Part shown: positions 7,857-22,321 of the stretch, piece by piece
How positions within the stretch are numbered: position 1 is the first letter of the stretch
Layout of the letters: every line of letters starts with the position of its first letter
Source: Actinomycetota bacterium
Lineage (GTDB): Bacteria; Actinomycetota; Thermoleophilia; Solirubrobacterales; 70-9
Assembly: GCA_018268575.1 (NCBI GenBank)
Contig: JAFDWF010000208.1
Coordinates: forward strand, 65,540 to 129,539
DNA length: 64,000 nucleotides
Direction of reading: 5' to 3'
Notes under the pieces: generated by a model
The model's database searches: none
The model's input: only the letters and a program-made list of their open reading frames with translations
Told to the model about the DNA's origin: nothing
Translations under genes and position numbers: made by a program

Positions 7857-8980
7857 GTGCTGGTCACCGCGATCGAGGCCCGCCCGCTGCGCAGCCTCGA
7901 GCGCGTCCGGGTGTCGCTCGGGCCGGGGATCGTCAGCGTCGTCGGCCCCAACGGAGTCGGCAAGACGAACCTGGTCGAGGCGCTCTACTTCGCCCTCACC
8001 GGCCGCTCGTTCAGGACCGCCGACCGCCGCGACCTGATCCCCTTCGGTGAGAGCCTGGCGCGCGCCGAGGCGACGATCCGCGACGACGGGATCGAGCGCC
8101 GCCTGCTGGCCTCGGTGAGCCGCACCGAGGGGCGCCGCCACCTGCTCGACGGGCAGAGCGCCGACCCGGCGACGATCGCCCGCTCGCGACCGCCGGTGGC
8201 GGTCTTCGCCCCCGACCGGCTGAGCCTGGTGAAGGGACCGCCGGCCGAGCGCCGCGCTCACCTCGACGGCTTCCTCGCCGCTCGTTGGCCGGCCCGCGCC
8301 GAGCTGCGCAAGCGCTTCGGTCAGGCGCTGGCGCAGCGCAACGCGATGATCTCCCGCCTCGCCGCCGGGCATGGCTCGCCCGAGGGGCTCGACGTCTGGG
8401 ACGCCGGCGTGGCGGCCGCGGCCGCGCCGCTGATCGCCGCGCGGGCCGAGGCGGTGGCCGAGCTGGCGCCCGCGTTCGCGGCGGCATTGGCGGAGCTCGG
8501 GCTCGAGCACGGCGAGCTCGCCTACGCACCGCGGGCCGCAGGCGACGCCGAGGAGATCCGCGCCGGCCTGCGGGAGCGCCGCGAGGCTGACCTGAAGCTC
8601 GGCCGCAGCTCCTGGGGACCGCACCTCGACGAGCTGAAGCTGAGCGCCTCGGGCCGGGCGCTGCGCAAATACGGTTCGCAGGGGCAGCAGCGCGCCGCCC
8701 TCCTCGCCCTCCTCTTCGCCGAGCGCGAGGCGCTCCTGGACGCGCGACGCGTCACCCCGCTGTTGCTGCTCGACGATGTGATGAGCGAGCTCGACCCGGG
8801 CCGCCGCGAGCTGCTCGTCGCCCGCCTCGCGGCGGGCGGGCAGACCCTGATCACCGCCGCCGACGAAGAGTCGCTGCCGCCCGCGGCGCGCGAGACGATG
8901 GTGCGGATGCCGAAGCCGGGCCTGGTCGATGACGAGCGCGTCGATCCGGACGCGCTCGGTGATCCCGGCGCGGAGGCCGC

Positions 8981-8984
<4 letters not shown>
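7857..8984 (+). CDS. recF: DNA replication and repair protein RecF
   Basis: A 375-residue SMC-like ATPase for single-strand gap repair. Walker A is GPNGVGKTN near residue 29, the ABC-like signature region is SQGQQRAALLAL near 280, and Walker B is LLLLDDVMSELD near 302. GTG start 7857; the stop overlaps the next gene's GTG as GTGA. Standard place in the actinobacterial dnaN-recF-DUF721-gyrB block. Confidence 0.96.
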
Positions 8985-11849
<2,865 letters not shown>

Positions 11850-11903
11850 TTCGTCCGTCGATGGTCATGGTGTGTGTGACCGTGTGAAAGTGGAGGTTCT
11901 TTG

Positions 11904-14450
<2,547 letters not shown>

Positions 14451-14641
14451 TTCTTTGGGAGCTCAGGGGAGTCCCCTCTGACCGGCCGAGAACCAGTTCC
14501 TCGCCCGAAGCCGCCGCCGGCAATCGAGCGCCGCACGAAGCTGAGGCGACGGCTTCGCCCCTCGAGAAAAGCGAAAGACGGCCCGTCCCTTCCCCTTCTA
14601 ATCCAGAGCAGGCTGCGTAGCCCCTACCTCGCACCTCAGAA

Positions 14642-14747
14642 GGAGTCCTGACCCTCTCCGAACGGCTTGTAACGAGGGCCCGATACGCACCTCGTACGTC
14701 CGCACCCAAATCTGCCCGAGTTTGAGCGAGGAGAGGGTCGGGACTCC
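14642..14747. repeat. Palindromic repeat F2, copy 2
   Basis: Arms of 18 bp (14642-14659 GGAGTCCTGACCCTCTCC; 14730-14747) pair with one G-U-type mismatch. The 25-nt core beginning GAACGGCTTGTAACGAGGG is identical to copy 1, as is CCCGAGTTTGAG, while the arm sequence has changed on both sides. CGGAGCACC follows in both copies. The rest of the 14451-14776 gap between the convergent gyrA and HNH genes shows only a GGGGA-G-TCCCC hairpin after gyrA; no gene is visible. Confidence 0.75.
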
Positions 14748-14776
14748 CCCCTCGGAGCACCCAAGAAGAACGCGAG

Positions 14777-15286
14777 CTAAGCCGCCTGCGGCAAGTACTG
14801 CTGCCAGTTATCCGGAATCTTCGGACTGGCCACCTGAATGAACACCGTCGGCGCCGGCGCCCTCGGCGTGTTCTTCGGATGCATGTGGATCTCCCGCGGC
14901 AGGCGGTTGCCCTTCTTGCGGTTGCAGGTCGCGCAGGCGGCGACGATGTTCTCCCATACCGATTCGCCGCCGCGCGAGCGGGGGATGACGTGGTCGACGG
15001 TGAGGCCGGACTTGGTCGAGCCACAGTACTGGCAGGTCCAGGAGTCGCGAGCGAGGACGGCGCGGCGGGTGATCTTGCGGCGGTGGGCCTCGCGCGGGAT
15101 GCGGACGTAGTTGACCAGGCGGATCACGTCGGGGCGCTCCAGGGTCATGTGCTCGGAGTGGAGGGCGTCGCCCGCGCGCTGCTCGAGCAGCTCCGCCTTC
15201 TCCTTCAGGAGCAGCACGGCGGCGCGTCGCAAAGTGCAGACGTTTATCGGCTCATACGTCGCATTCAGCACCAGCACCCTGGCCAT
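14777..15286 (-). CDS. HNH endonuclease family protein
   Basis: A 169-residue HNH protein. Zinc-binding CQYCG and CATCNRKKGN frame the ββα-metal core DHVIPRSRGGE. The N-terminal half (VLVLNATYEPINV) is typical of a widespread actinobacterial and cyanobacterial HNH family that is not linked to restriction systems. No methyltransferase, intron or intein lies nearby, so a homing or restriction role is not supported. Substrate unknown. It converges on gyrA and starts about 40 bp from the pheA stop. Confidence 0.85.
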   Translation of the reverse strand: MARVLVLNATYEPINVCTLRRAAVLLLKEKAELLEQRAGDALHSEHMTLERPDVIRLVNYVRIPREAHRRKITRRAVLARDSWTCQYCGSTKSGLTVDHVIPRSRGGESVWENIVAACATCNRKKGNRLPREIHMHPKNTPRAPAPTVFIQVASPKIPDNWQQYLPQAA

Positions 15287-15323
15287 GGTGCGGAAGATTG
15301 TAAGCGGCCGGGGAAGCGGCCAG

Positions 15324-16166
15324 TCAGACGATCGGATATGAGCCGAGGATGCGGACCGACTCGGCCTTCGTCCGCAGGGCGGCGATCGCCTCCGCCACCG
15401 ACTCGCCGTCGACCTTGCCGTCGAGGTCGACGAAGAAGAAATAGCGCCCCAGTTCGGAGCGCATCGGCCGCGACTCGATCCGCGAGAGGTTGATCCCGCG
15501 GGAGGAGAACTCGCCCAGCGCCGCGACCAGCGCCCCGGGGTGATCCTCGCCCAGCTCGGAGAAGATCAGCGAGGTCTTCCACTGCGCGTCCGCGCCGGCG
15601 GGCCCCGGCTTGGCCCCGTCCGGCGCCACCCAGACGAAGCGGGTCACGTTGTTGGCCTCGTCCTGGATCCCCTCGCGCAGCACCACACAGCCGTAGAGGC
15701 TCGCCGCCGCCCGCGAGCCGATCGCCGCCCAGGGGCGCGGCGACTCCGACACCATCCGCACCGCCGCGGCGGTCGAGCTGACGCTTCGCAGTTCGACCCC
15801 GGGCAGGGTCTCGCGTAGGAACCGCGCCGTCTGCGCCAGCCCCTGCTGGTGGGAGAGCACCGCCTCGATCTGTCCCAGCTCCACCTCCTGGTGGGTGATC
15901 AGGTGCTGGCGCACGGGGTAGTCGTGCTCGCCGACGATCGAGACGTCCGGGGCGTCGAAGGCGAGGATGTCGAGGGTCCCGCGGACCGAGCCCTCGATCG
16001 AGTTCTCGTACGGCGCCAGCGCCCGATCGGCGCGCCCCTCGATCACCGCGACGATCGCGTCGAAGACCGTGTCGGTGCGCAGTGACTCGAACTCGGCCCC
16101 GCCGAGCGCTTCGCTCAGGGCGTCTTCGGTGAAGGTCCCCGCCGGTCCCAGGTACGCGATCCGCAC
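15324..16166 (-). CDS. pheA: prephenate dehydratase
   Basis: A 280-residue monofunctional prephenate dehydratase, converting prephenate to phenylpyruvate in phenylalanine synthesis. It begins MRIAYLGPAGTFTEDAL and has the catalytic-domain motif NNVTRFVWV. A C-terminal ACT domain follows (SLIFSELGEDHPGALVAAL; INLSRIESRP), the usual site of feedback control by phenylalanine. The chorismate-mutase domain of the enteric P-protein is absent. It is on the same strand as the HNH gene and the membrane protein upstream (gap about 10 bp). Confidence 0.95.
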   Translation of the reverse strand: MRIAYLGPAGTFTEDALSEALGGAEFESLRTDTVFDAIVAVIEGRADRALAPYENSIEGSVRGTLDILAFDAPDVSIVGEHDYPVRQHLITHQEVELGQIEAVLSHQQGLAQTARFLRETLPGVELRSVSSTAAAVRMVSESPRPWAAIGSRAAASLYGCVVLREGIQDEANNVTRFVWVAPDGAKPGPAGADAQWKTSLIFSELGEDHPGALVAALGEFSSRGINLSRIESRPMRSELGRYFFFVDLDGKVDGESVAEAIAALRTKAESVRILGSYPIV

Positions 16167-16175
16167 CGCTCCAAG

Positions 16176-17222
16176 CTATTCGAAGTTGACGGTGTAGGTC
16201 GCTTCGTTGTTTTCGGTGACCTGCTCGCCGGGCACCGGTTCGACTTCCACTTCGAGCGTCGTTTCGCCTTTCGGCGCCGGCGTCAGCGGCACCACCGCGG
16301 TTGATTCGGCGCCCGCTTCGAGCGAGGCGATTTCTTCCGTCGTTTCCTTGCCGTTCGCGACCACCACCACGGTGATCCCGTTCTCGGTCGATTCGCCCTG
16401 GTTCTGCACCGTGACTTCGACTTCCGGCGTGCCTTCGGTGACGACGCTGGTGGGCGCTCCTTCGATCAGTTCGCTTTCGCCGATGTGCACCGAGATCAGG
16501 CCGAGGCCGTGGACGCCCGGGCTGGCGGTGCCGCCGCTCGACCCGTTCACCGCCCCGAGCGCTTTTTTCACTTCGTTTTCGTCGAGCCACTTGGTCCCGC
16601 CCGGGAGGAAGGTGCTCTTCGGCACGGCGTTGTCTTCGAGCCCGTTGTCGGCGAGCCTGCCGTCGATTTCCGGTCGGGTCACCGATTCGTAGATCACGTC
16701 GGAGGCGAGCAGCTTCTGCATCTGGCGGGCGATCGAGGCGGTCGCCTTGGCCGCACCCGCTTCACCCAACGCGGTCGGCATCTTGGCGGCGATCTTTTCC
16801 ATCGCGTTGGCGCGCAGCTCGTAGACCAGTTCGAGCGACTTCTGCGCTCCCGACATTTCGCCGGGCGCGCTCAGCCCGTTGACCCGCGACGCGTAGTTGA
16901 CCACCGCGCTGCGATCGGCGCTCACCTGGTTGGTGAATTCGGTCACCGAGAGCGACCCCGGTTCTTCCAGCGTTTCGAAGAAGCGGTTGCTCGTCTGGGT
17001 GGTCTCGTTGACGATCTGTTCAACGTTCCGTGCGTAATCGGACAGTTCGCTGCGGGCGCGCGCGTCGAGGCATCCCTTGACGCCGAGGACAATCAGGATC
17101 AGCACGACCAGCGCCCCACCGAGGGCGAGCAAGCGCCGCAGCATGATCTGCTGGCGTTCGGGACGGCGGCTGGGCCGGCGCGACGGGCGGCGGCGGGCGC
17201 CGCGTGAAGCTGACTCCTCCAA
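16176..17222 (-). CDS. single-pass membrane protein with CARDB-like extracytoplasmic domain, function unknown
   Basis: A basic N-terminus (RRRPSRRPSRRPERQQ) precedes one transmembrane helix (about residues 28-50, LLALGGALVVLILIVLGVKG). A helical extracytoplasmic region of about 200 residues follows, then a C-terminal beta domain of the CARDB/adhesion type (VEVTVQNQGESTENGITVVV), ending in TYTVNFE. The TTG at 17222 is chosen because GGAGAG lies about seven bases upstream, but ATG 17144 and longer starts remain possible. Glu codons are GAA in 34 of 38 cases after the membrane helix and mainly GAG before it. It diverges from the kinase gene; a role in envelope signalling is only a guess. Confidence 0.75.
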   Translation of the reverse strand: MEESASRGARRRPSRRPSRRPERQQIMLRRLLALGGALVVLILIVLGVKGCLDARARSELSDYARNVEQIVNETTQTSNRFFETLEEPGSLSVTEFTNQVSADRSAVVNYASRVNGLSAPGEMSGAQKSLELVYELRANAMEKIAAKMPTALGEAGAAKATASIARQMQKLLASDVIYESVTRPEIDGRLADNGLEDNAVPKSTFLPGGTKWLDENEVKKALGAVNGSSGGTASPGVHGLGLISVHIGESELIEGAPTSVVTEGTPEVEVTVQNQGESTENGITVVVVANGKETTEEIASLEAGAESTAVVPLTPAPKGETTLEVEVEPVPGEQVTENNEATYTVNFE

Positions 17223-17418
17223 GAAACGGCTCTCCGTAGGGGCTGGACGTTGGCGGGAGAGTATGGCGACCCGGCGCAGCGGGTTGCCGGTACCTGCAGC
17301 AAACGGTGCCTTTTTCCCAACCATAGCCCGCCGGGCGGGGGCCAAGCGGCGTTGCAGGGCCGTCGACGGGCCCGAGGAGGGCAGGAGGGAGGGGCTCCCC
17401 GGCGAAGGTAAAGGCGCT

Positions 17419-18336
17419 TTGGTCGGCTCACTCGTACTTGACCGCTTCCTGATCGAGCGCCGGATCGGCAGCGGCGGCTTCGGCGTCGTCTACGAGGCCT
17501 GGGACGGCAGGCTCGAGCGGCCCGTCGCGGTGAAGGCGATCGAGCAGCGGGGCGCGGGCGGGGGCGAGCGGGTCCTGCGCGAGGCCCAGGCCGCCGCCCG
17601 CCTCAACCACCCCGGCATCGTGACCCTGTATGAGATGGGGGAGGAGGACGGCAATGCGCTGCTCGTCTCCGAGCTGGTCGAGGGGGACACGCTCGCCGCC
17701 TGCGCCGCCGAGGACGCCCTCTCCGACCGCGAGATCGGCGAGATCGGCGCCGACCTCTGCGAAGCGCTCGATCACGCCCACTCACGCGGCGTGATCCACC
17801 GCGACATCAAGCCGCAGAACGTCCAGGTGGTCGACGGTCAGCCGCGGGCGAAGCTGATGGATTTCGGCATCGCCCTGCTCGCCGACGCGGCGGGCCTGAC
17901 CCAGACCGGCGACGTGGTCGGCACGCTCGCCTACATGTCGCCGGAGCAGGCCGAGGGGCGCGAGGCGGGGCCGGAGGCCGACGTCTACTCGTTGGCGCTC
18001 ACCCTGTATGAGTGCTGGAGCGGCGAGAACCCGCACCGCCGCGCCAACGCCCTCGCCACGGCGCGCTCGATCGGCCGCCGCACCCGCCCGCTGCGCCGCC
18101 TGCGCCCCGACCTGCCGCGCGAGCTGACCGAGGAGATCGACGCCTGCCTCGACGCCCGCCCCCGCCACCGGCCCTCGCTCGAGGAACTGGGCACGGCGAT
18201 CGAGGATTCGCTCGACCAGCTCGCCGAGCATCCCGCCGGCGGGAGCCGCCATCTCGGCCTCCGCCTCGGCGCGATCGGGTTGGCCGGCGCGGTCGGCGCC
18301 CTGATCGTCCTCGGCCACGGGCTGGTACTGCCCTAG
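17419..18336 (+). CDS. Ser/Thr protein kinase, PknA-like, short form
   Basis: About 305 residues. Hanks-type kinase with glycine loop GSGGFGVV, catalytic loop HRDIKPQN, DFG as DFGIAL, and the SPEQAEG activation segment. A single membrane helix (LGAIGLAGAVGALIVLGHG) ends the protein with almost nothing outside, so it lacks a sensor domain. The TTG at 17419 is chosen because the kinase fold begins right after it and AAGG motifs precede it. It heads the FHA-PstP-SEDS-PBP-PknB cluster, the place PknA often has in actinobacteria. It likely phosphorylates FHA proteins and division or elongation factors. Confidence 0.88.
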   Translation: MVGSLVLDRFLIERRIGSGGFGVVYEAWDGRLERPVAVKAIEQRGAGGGERVLREAQAAARLNHPGIVTLYEMGEEDGNALLVSELVEGDTLAACAAEDALSDREIGEIGADLCEALDHAHSRGVIHRDIKPQNVQVVDGQPRAKLMDFGIALLADAAGLTQTGDVVGTLAYMSPEQAEGREAGPEADVYSLALTLYECWSGENPHRRANALATARSIGRRTRPLRRLRPDLPRELTEEIDACLDARPRHRPSLEELGTAIEDSLDQLAEHPAGGSRHLGLRLGAIGLAGAVGALIVLGHGLVLP

Positions 18337-18407
18337 AATTCGCCGTTCCTCCGCAGACGCGGACGCTTGGCCCTGCCACCGACACGTGACTTAAAGGAGC
18401 ACCTCCG

Positions 18408-19184
18408 ATCGCCCTACTCCGCAAGCTTGAGTCCGGAATCGAAGGCCTCGTCGAGGGGGTGTTCTCGCGCGCCTTCAGCTCCGAGGTGCAGCCGGTCGAA
18501 CTGGCGCGCAAGCTGGCCAAGGAAATGGACGCCCACAAGACGGCTTCGGTGCAGCGGGTCTACGTCCCCAACGAGTACACCGTCTTCCTCTCGCGCCAGG
18601 ACCGCTCGAAGCTCGAAGGCTACGAGCGCTCGCTCGAGCAAGAGCTCTCCGGCTACTTGCTCGAGCACGCCCGCCGGCGCGGCTACGACCTGCTGACCCG
18701 CCCGGCAGTGGAGTTCCAGACCGACGAGCGCCTCCGCCTCGGCGAGTTCGGGATCCAGCCGCGGATGGTGAAGGCGCCGGTCCACGAGGGCGAGGCGCCG
18801 CGCCAGGGCGAAGAGGGCCACACGATGGTCTACTCGGCGGTCCGCGAGCGCGACCGCCAGCGCCCCAAAGAACCCGAGCAGGACGTCCGCGCGCTGGTCT
18901 CCACCCGGGCGGTGATCTCGCTCGACGACCGCCGCTACGTCTTCGACGGCCCGCGGGCGACGATCGGCCGCTCGAAGTCGGCCGAGTGCGTGCTCGCCGA
19001 CCCCAACGTGTCCCGTCGCCACGCCGAGCTGCGCCGCGCCGACTCCGGTGAGTGGCAGATCGTCGACCTCGGCTCCACCAACGGGATCAAGGTGAACGGC
19101 CGGCGCGTCACCTCCACCCGCCTGCGCCCCGGCGACCAGGTGACGGTCGGCACCACCACCTTCCTCTTCGACGTCGAGCAGTAG
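18408..19184 (+). CDS. fhaA: FHA-domain protein FhaA (apparent ATC start)
   Basis: 258 residues. The N-terminal DUF3662-type domain (LLRKLESGIEGLVEGVFSRA, then QPVELARKLAKEMD) and a C-terminal FHA domain (IGRSKSAECVLADPNVSRRH; GSTNGIKVNG) are joined by a charged linker. FHA domains bind phosphothreonine made by the neighbouring kinases. The conserved N-terminus begins at ATC 18408, with AAAGGAG eight bases upstream. The preceding in-frame stop is at 18387 and there is no ATG, GTG or TTG before GTG 18459, which would cut off the first conserved helix. Translation from AUC, or a sequencing error, is therefore likely. Confidence 0.88.
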   Translation: MALLRKLESGIEGLVEGVFSRAFSSEVQPVELARKLAKEMDAHKTASVQRVYVPNEYTVFLSRQDRSKLEGYERSLEQELSGYLLEHARRRGYDLLTRPAVEFQTDERLRLGEFGIQPRMVKAPVHEGEAPRQGEEGHTMVYSAVRERDRQRPKEPEQDVRALVSTRAVISLDDRRYVFDGPRATIGRSKSAECVLADPNVSRRHAELRRADSGEWQIVDLGSTNGIKVNGRRVTSTRLRPGDQVTVGTTTFLFDVEQ

Positions 19185-19252
19185 GCCCGATGCCGCGGAG
19201 CGCCGTCAGGCGCGCGCGAGGGTCTTCAGACAGACACTAAGGTGACGAGCGA

Positions 19253-19723
19253 GTGGCCTACGACCCCCTATCGACCGCGCTGAAATTCGGCTTTCTGGCC
19301 GTCCTCTTCCTGTTCCTGCTGGTGATCGCGCGGAGCGCCTTCCGCGACCTCCGGCGGACTGCCGCGCCGGCGCCCGACGCGACCGGGTTCCACGTCCCGG
19401 CGGGCCACGTCGAGGTGCAGCGGGGGGTCGACGCCTGGCTGGTCGCCGAGCGCGGTGGCGGGCTCGAGCGCGACGCCCGCTTCGACCTGATCGGCGGGCT
19501 CTCGGTCGGCCGCTCCAAGGACGCCGACGTGCAGATCGACGACCGCTATGCGTCGGGCATCCACATCCGCCTGTTCTCGCGCGAAGGGCGCCACTTCGTC
19601 GAGGACATGAACTCCACCAACGGCACCGTGCTGAACGGGGCCGGCCTGGACGGCGAGGCCGAGCTGGTCGACGGCGACACGATCCAGATCGGCGATACGG
19701 TCTTCCGCTTCGAGGCTTCCTAG
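19253..19723 (+). CDS. fhaB: FHA-domain membrane protein FhaB/FipA-like
   Basis: 156 residues: an N-terminal membrane helix (FGFLAVLFLFLLVIARSAF, about 12-30), a linker, and a C-terminal FHA domain (GRSKDADVQIDDRYASGIH; MNSTNGTVLNG). In mycobacteria the homologue binds phosphorylated PknA/PknB substrates at the septum. GTG start 19253. It lies between fhaA and the PP2C gene, the conserved order; codons for Glu are GAG, consistent with a cytoplasmic FHA domain. Confidence 0.9.
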   Translation: MAYDPLSTALKFGFLAVLFLFLLVIARSAFRDLRRTAAPAPDATGFHVPAGHVEVQRGVDAWLVAERGGGLERDARFDLIGGLSVGRSKDADVQIDDRYASGIHIRLFSREGRHFVEDMNSTNGTVLNGAGLDGEAELVDGDTIQIGDTVFRFEAS

Positions 19724-19745
19724 GGCCGGCCGGGTTGGGGGATAG

Positions 19746-20978
19746 ATGTCGCTTCGCATAACCGACCAGGCCTACGCCACCGACACCGGCAAGCAGCGCA
19801 GCGCCAACGAGGACTCGGTCTTCGTCCGCGCGCCGCTCTTTGTCATCGCCGACGGGATGGGCGGCGCCCAGGCGGGCGAGGTGGCCTCGAAAGCGTCGGT
19901 CGAGTCCTTCGACCGCGACCTCCCCGAGGGGCCGCCGGAGCGGGTCCTGCGCGAGACGATCGAGGGTGCCAACCGGACGATCCACAAGCTCGCCCGCGAG
20001 GACCCGAGCCTGGCCGGGATGGGGACGACGACGACCGCGGCGATCCTCGACGGGCGGGCCGAGGAGGTGGCGATCGGCCACGTCGGCGACAGCCGCGCCT
20101 ACCGCCTGCGGCGGGGCAAGCTCGAACGCCTCACCCGCGACCATTCTCTGGTCGAGGAGATGCGGCGCAAGGGCCAGCTGACCGAGGCGCAGGCCGAGGA
20201 CCATCCGCAGCGCTCGATCATCACCCGTGCCCTGGGCCCCGAACCGGAGGTCGAGGTCGACCTGCAGACGGTCCCGGCGCAGGCCGGAGACGTCTTCCTG
20301 ATCTGCTCCGACGGGCTGACGACGATGCTCGACGACGTGCACATCGAGCGGCTGCTCGCCCGCGCCACCTCGATGCGCAGCGCGGTCCGCGCCCTGGTCG
20401 ACGAAGCCAACCGGGCGGGCGGCCGCGACAACATCAGCGTGATCGCCTTCAAGGTCGTCGACGCGGCCGAACCAGCGCTCGACTCCGAGGGGGCGACGCT
20501 GATCGGCGAGAGCGCCACCGAGGCGGGCCTGACCTCGACCGAGGTGCGCCGCCGCGCCGCCGCCGAGGCGGCGCGCAAACGGCGCGAGGACCAGGCCGCC
20601 GCGGCGCCCGGGAAGCGCCGCCGTCGCCTCAAACGGGTGGCGGGCGCGATCGCCCTCCTGGTCGTGGTCGGCGCCCTCGTCTTCGGCGCCACCTACGGCC
20701 TCCACAACGTCTACTTCCTCGGCACCGACGAAGCCGGCCGGGTCGCCCTCTACCGCGGCATCCCCTACGAACTGCCCTTCGGGATCAAGCTCTACAGCGA
20801 ACGCTATGCCGCCCCGGTGCAGACCGACGCGCTGCCCGAACGGCGGAAGTCCGCGGTGACCGGCCACAGCGTCCGCTCGCACTCCGACGCGGTCCAGCTG
20901 CTGGAAGAAATCGAACGCGGGCAGGGGATCACCGCCCAGGCGCCCGAAGGCGGGATCGAAGCGGGGAGCGCCGAATGA
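19746..20978 (+). CDS. pstP: PP2C-family Ser/Thr phosphatase PstP
   Basis: 410 residues. The PPM metal-binding motifs are present (NEDS near the N-terminus; DGMGG; GHVGDSRAYRLR; CSDGLT; GGRDNISV). A basic stretch and one membrane helix (about 298-320) follow, then an extracytoplasmic tail of about 90 residues. It reverses phosphorylation by the cluster's kinases. Glu codons are GAG 23:4 in the phosphatase part and GAA 10:0 in the tail. The tail resembles the exported part of mycobacterial PstP in place, not clearly in sequence. The stop overlaps the next gene by four bases. Confidence 0.94.
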   Translation: MSLRITDQAYATDTGKQRSANEDSVFVRAPLFVIADGMGGAQAGEVASKASVESFDRDLPEGPPERVLRETIEGANRTIHKLAREDPSLAGMGTTTTAAILDGRAEEVAIGHVGDSRAYRLRRGKLERLTRDHSLVEEMRRKGQLTEAQAEDHPQRSIITRALGPEPEVEVDLQTVPAQAGDVFLICSDGLTTMLDDVHIERLLARATSMRSAVRALVDEANRAGGRDNISVIAFKVVDAAEPALDSEGATLIGESATEAGLTSTEVRRRAAAEAARKRREDQAAAAPGKRRRRLKRVAGAIALLVVVGALVFGATYGLHNVYFLGTDEAGRVALYRGIPYELPFGIKLYSERYAAPVQTDALPERRKSAVTGHSVRSHSDAVQLLEEIERGQGITAQAPEGGIEAGSAE

Positions 20979-22321
20979 CCCGCGCCCGCAACCGCGAGCT
21001 GCTGGCGCTGATCCCGGTGGCGCTGCTCTTGACCGCCGGCTTTGCCGCGGTCTTCGCCCAGGAGAACGCGAAACTCGGCAACCTCAGCCTCACCTACGGC
21101 GCCTACTTCCTCGCCGTCTGCCTCGCCACCCACATCTACCTGCGGATCCGGTTGCCGCACGCCGACCCCTACCTCTTCCCGCTGATGGCGCTCCTGACCG
21201 CCTTCGGCCTCGTGATGATCTACCGGATCGACGAAGGCCTGGCCCGCAACCAGGCCAACTGGTTCGTCTTCGGCCTCGTCCTCTTCGCGCTGACGATCCA
21301 GTTCCTGCGCGAATACGAGGTGCTGGAGCGCTACCGCTACATCATCGCCACGGCGGGCATCCTGCTGCTGCTGGCGCCGCGCCTGCCGGGGATCGGCGAA
21401 CAGGTGAACGGCGCCTACCTCGGGGTGAAGCTCGGCCCGATCTCCTTCCAGCCCTCCGAGTTCGCGAAGCTCGCGATCGTCGTCTTCCTCGCCAGCTACC
21501 TGCGCGAGCACCGCGAGGTGCTGATCGTCGGCGCCCGCCGGGTCCTCGGCGTCACCCTGCCGCCGCTCAAGCACTTCGGCCCGATGCTGGTCGTCTGGGG
21601 TGCCTCGATGCTGCTGCTGGTCTTCATCCGCGACCTCGGCACCTCGCTGATGTTCTTCGCCGCCTTCCTCGCCCTGCTCTACGTGGCGACCGGCCGCTTC
21701 AGCTTCGTCGTGATCGGGATGATCCTCTTCCTGCTCGGCTCCTGGTTCATCGTCGCCACCGTGCCCCACGTGCACGAGCGGGTCGAGATCTGGCTCCACC
21801 CGTACGCCGAAGCTGAAAGCAGCGGCTACCAGATCCTCCAGTCGATGTTCGCCCAGGCCGACGGCGGCCTCTTCGGCAAAGGCTTCGGCCAGGCGCTGAT
21901 CCACGCCCCCGGCCACCCCCGGACGATCATGCTGCCGGCGGCGGAAACCGACACGATCTACCCGCTGGTGGTCAACGAGCTCGGCCTCTTCGGTGCCTGC
22001 GGGCTGATCGCGACGTACCTGCTGATCACCGCGCGCGGCTTCAAGACCGCGCTGCTCGCCAACGACGGCTTCTCGAAGCTGCTCGCCACCGGATTGACCG
22101 CAGTCTTCGCGGTCCAGGTCTTCGTGATCATCGGGGGCGTCACCCGGGTGATCCCGTTGACCGGCGTCACCTTGCCCTTCGTCTCCTACGGCGGCAGCTC
22201 GATTGTCGCCAATTTCGTCCTGCTCGCGTTGCTGCTGCTGGTCTCCAACCGGGCGCGGCGAGAAGCCGAAGAAGGGGCGACGTCGGACGGACGCGGCGAA
22301 CCGCTGGGGGCGCCGGCGTGA
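20975..22321 (+). CDS. SEDS peptidoglycan glycosyltransferase (RodA/FtsW)
   Basis: 448 residues with about ten membrane segments. SEDS motifs are present: QPSEFAKLAIV, RDLGTSLMFF, and GVTLPFVSYGGSS near the C-terminus. The protein polymerises lipid II into glycan strands together with the class B PBP encoded next to it. The start (ATGA overlap with pstP) and stop (overlap with pbpA) show a tightly coupled operon. By position in the pstP-rodA-pbpA-pknB cluster it corresponds to RodA, although FtsW cannot be excluded from sequence alone. Confidence 0.93.
   Translation: MTRARNRELLALIPVALLLTAGFAAVFAQENAKLGNLSLTYGAYFLAVCLATHIYLRIRLPHADPYLFPLMALLTAFGLVMIYRIDEGLARNQANWFVFGLVLFALTIQFLREYEVLERYRYIIATAGILLLLAPRLPGIGEQVNGAYLGVKLGPISFQPSEFAKLAIVVFLASYLREHREVLIVGARRVLGVTLPPLKHFGPMLVVWGASMLLLVFIRDLGTSLMFFAAFLALLYVATGRFSFVVIGMILFLLGSWFIVATVPHVHERVEIWLHPYAEAESSGYQILQSMFAQADGGLFGKGFGQALIHAPGHPRTIMLPAAETDTIYPLVVNELGLFGACGLIATYLLITARGFKTALLANDGFSKLLATGLTAVFAVQVFVIIGGVTRVIPLTGVTLPFVSYGGSSIVANFVLLALLLLVSNRARREAEEGATSDGRGEPLGAPA

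Noticed and set aside
14777-15286. HNH gene as a homing endonuclease or restriction enzyme.
   Set aside because: No intron, intein or methyltransferase nearby, and the N-terminal pattern fits a common stand-alone family.
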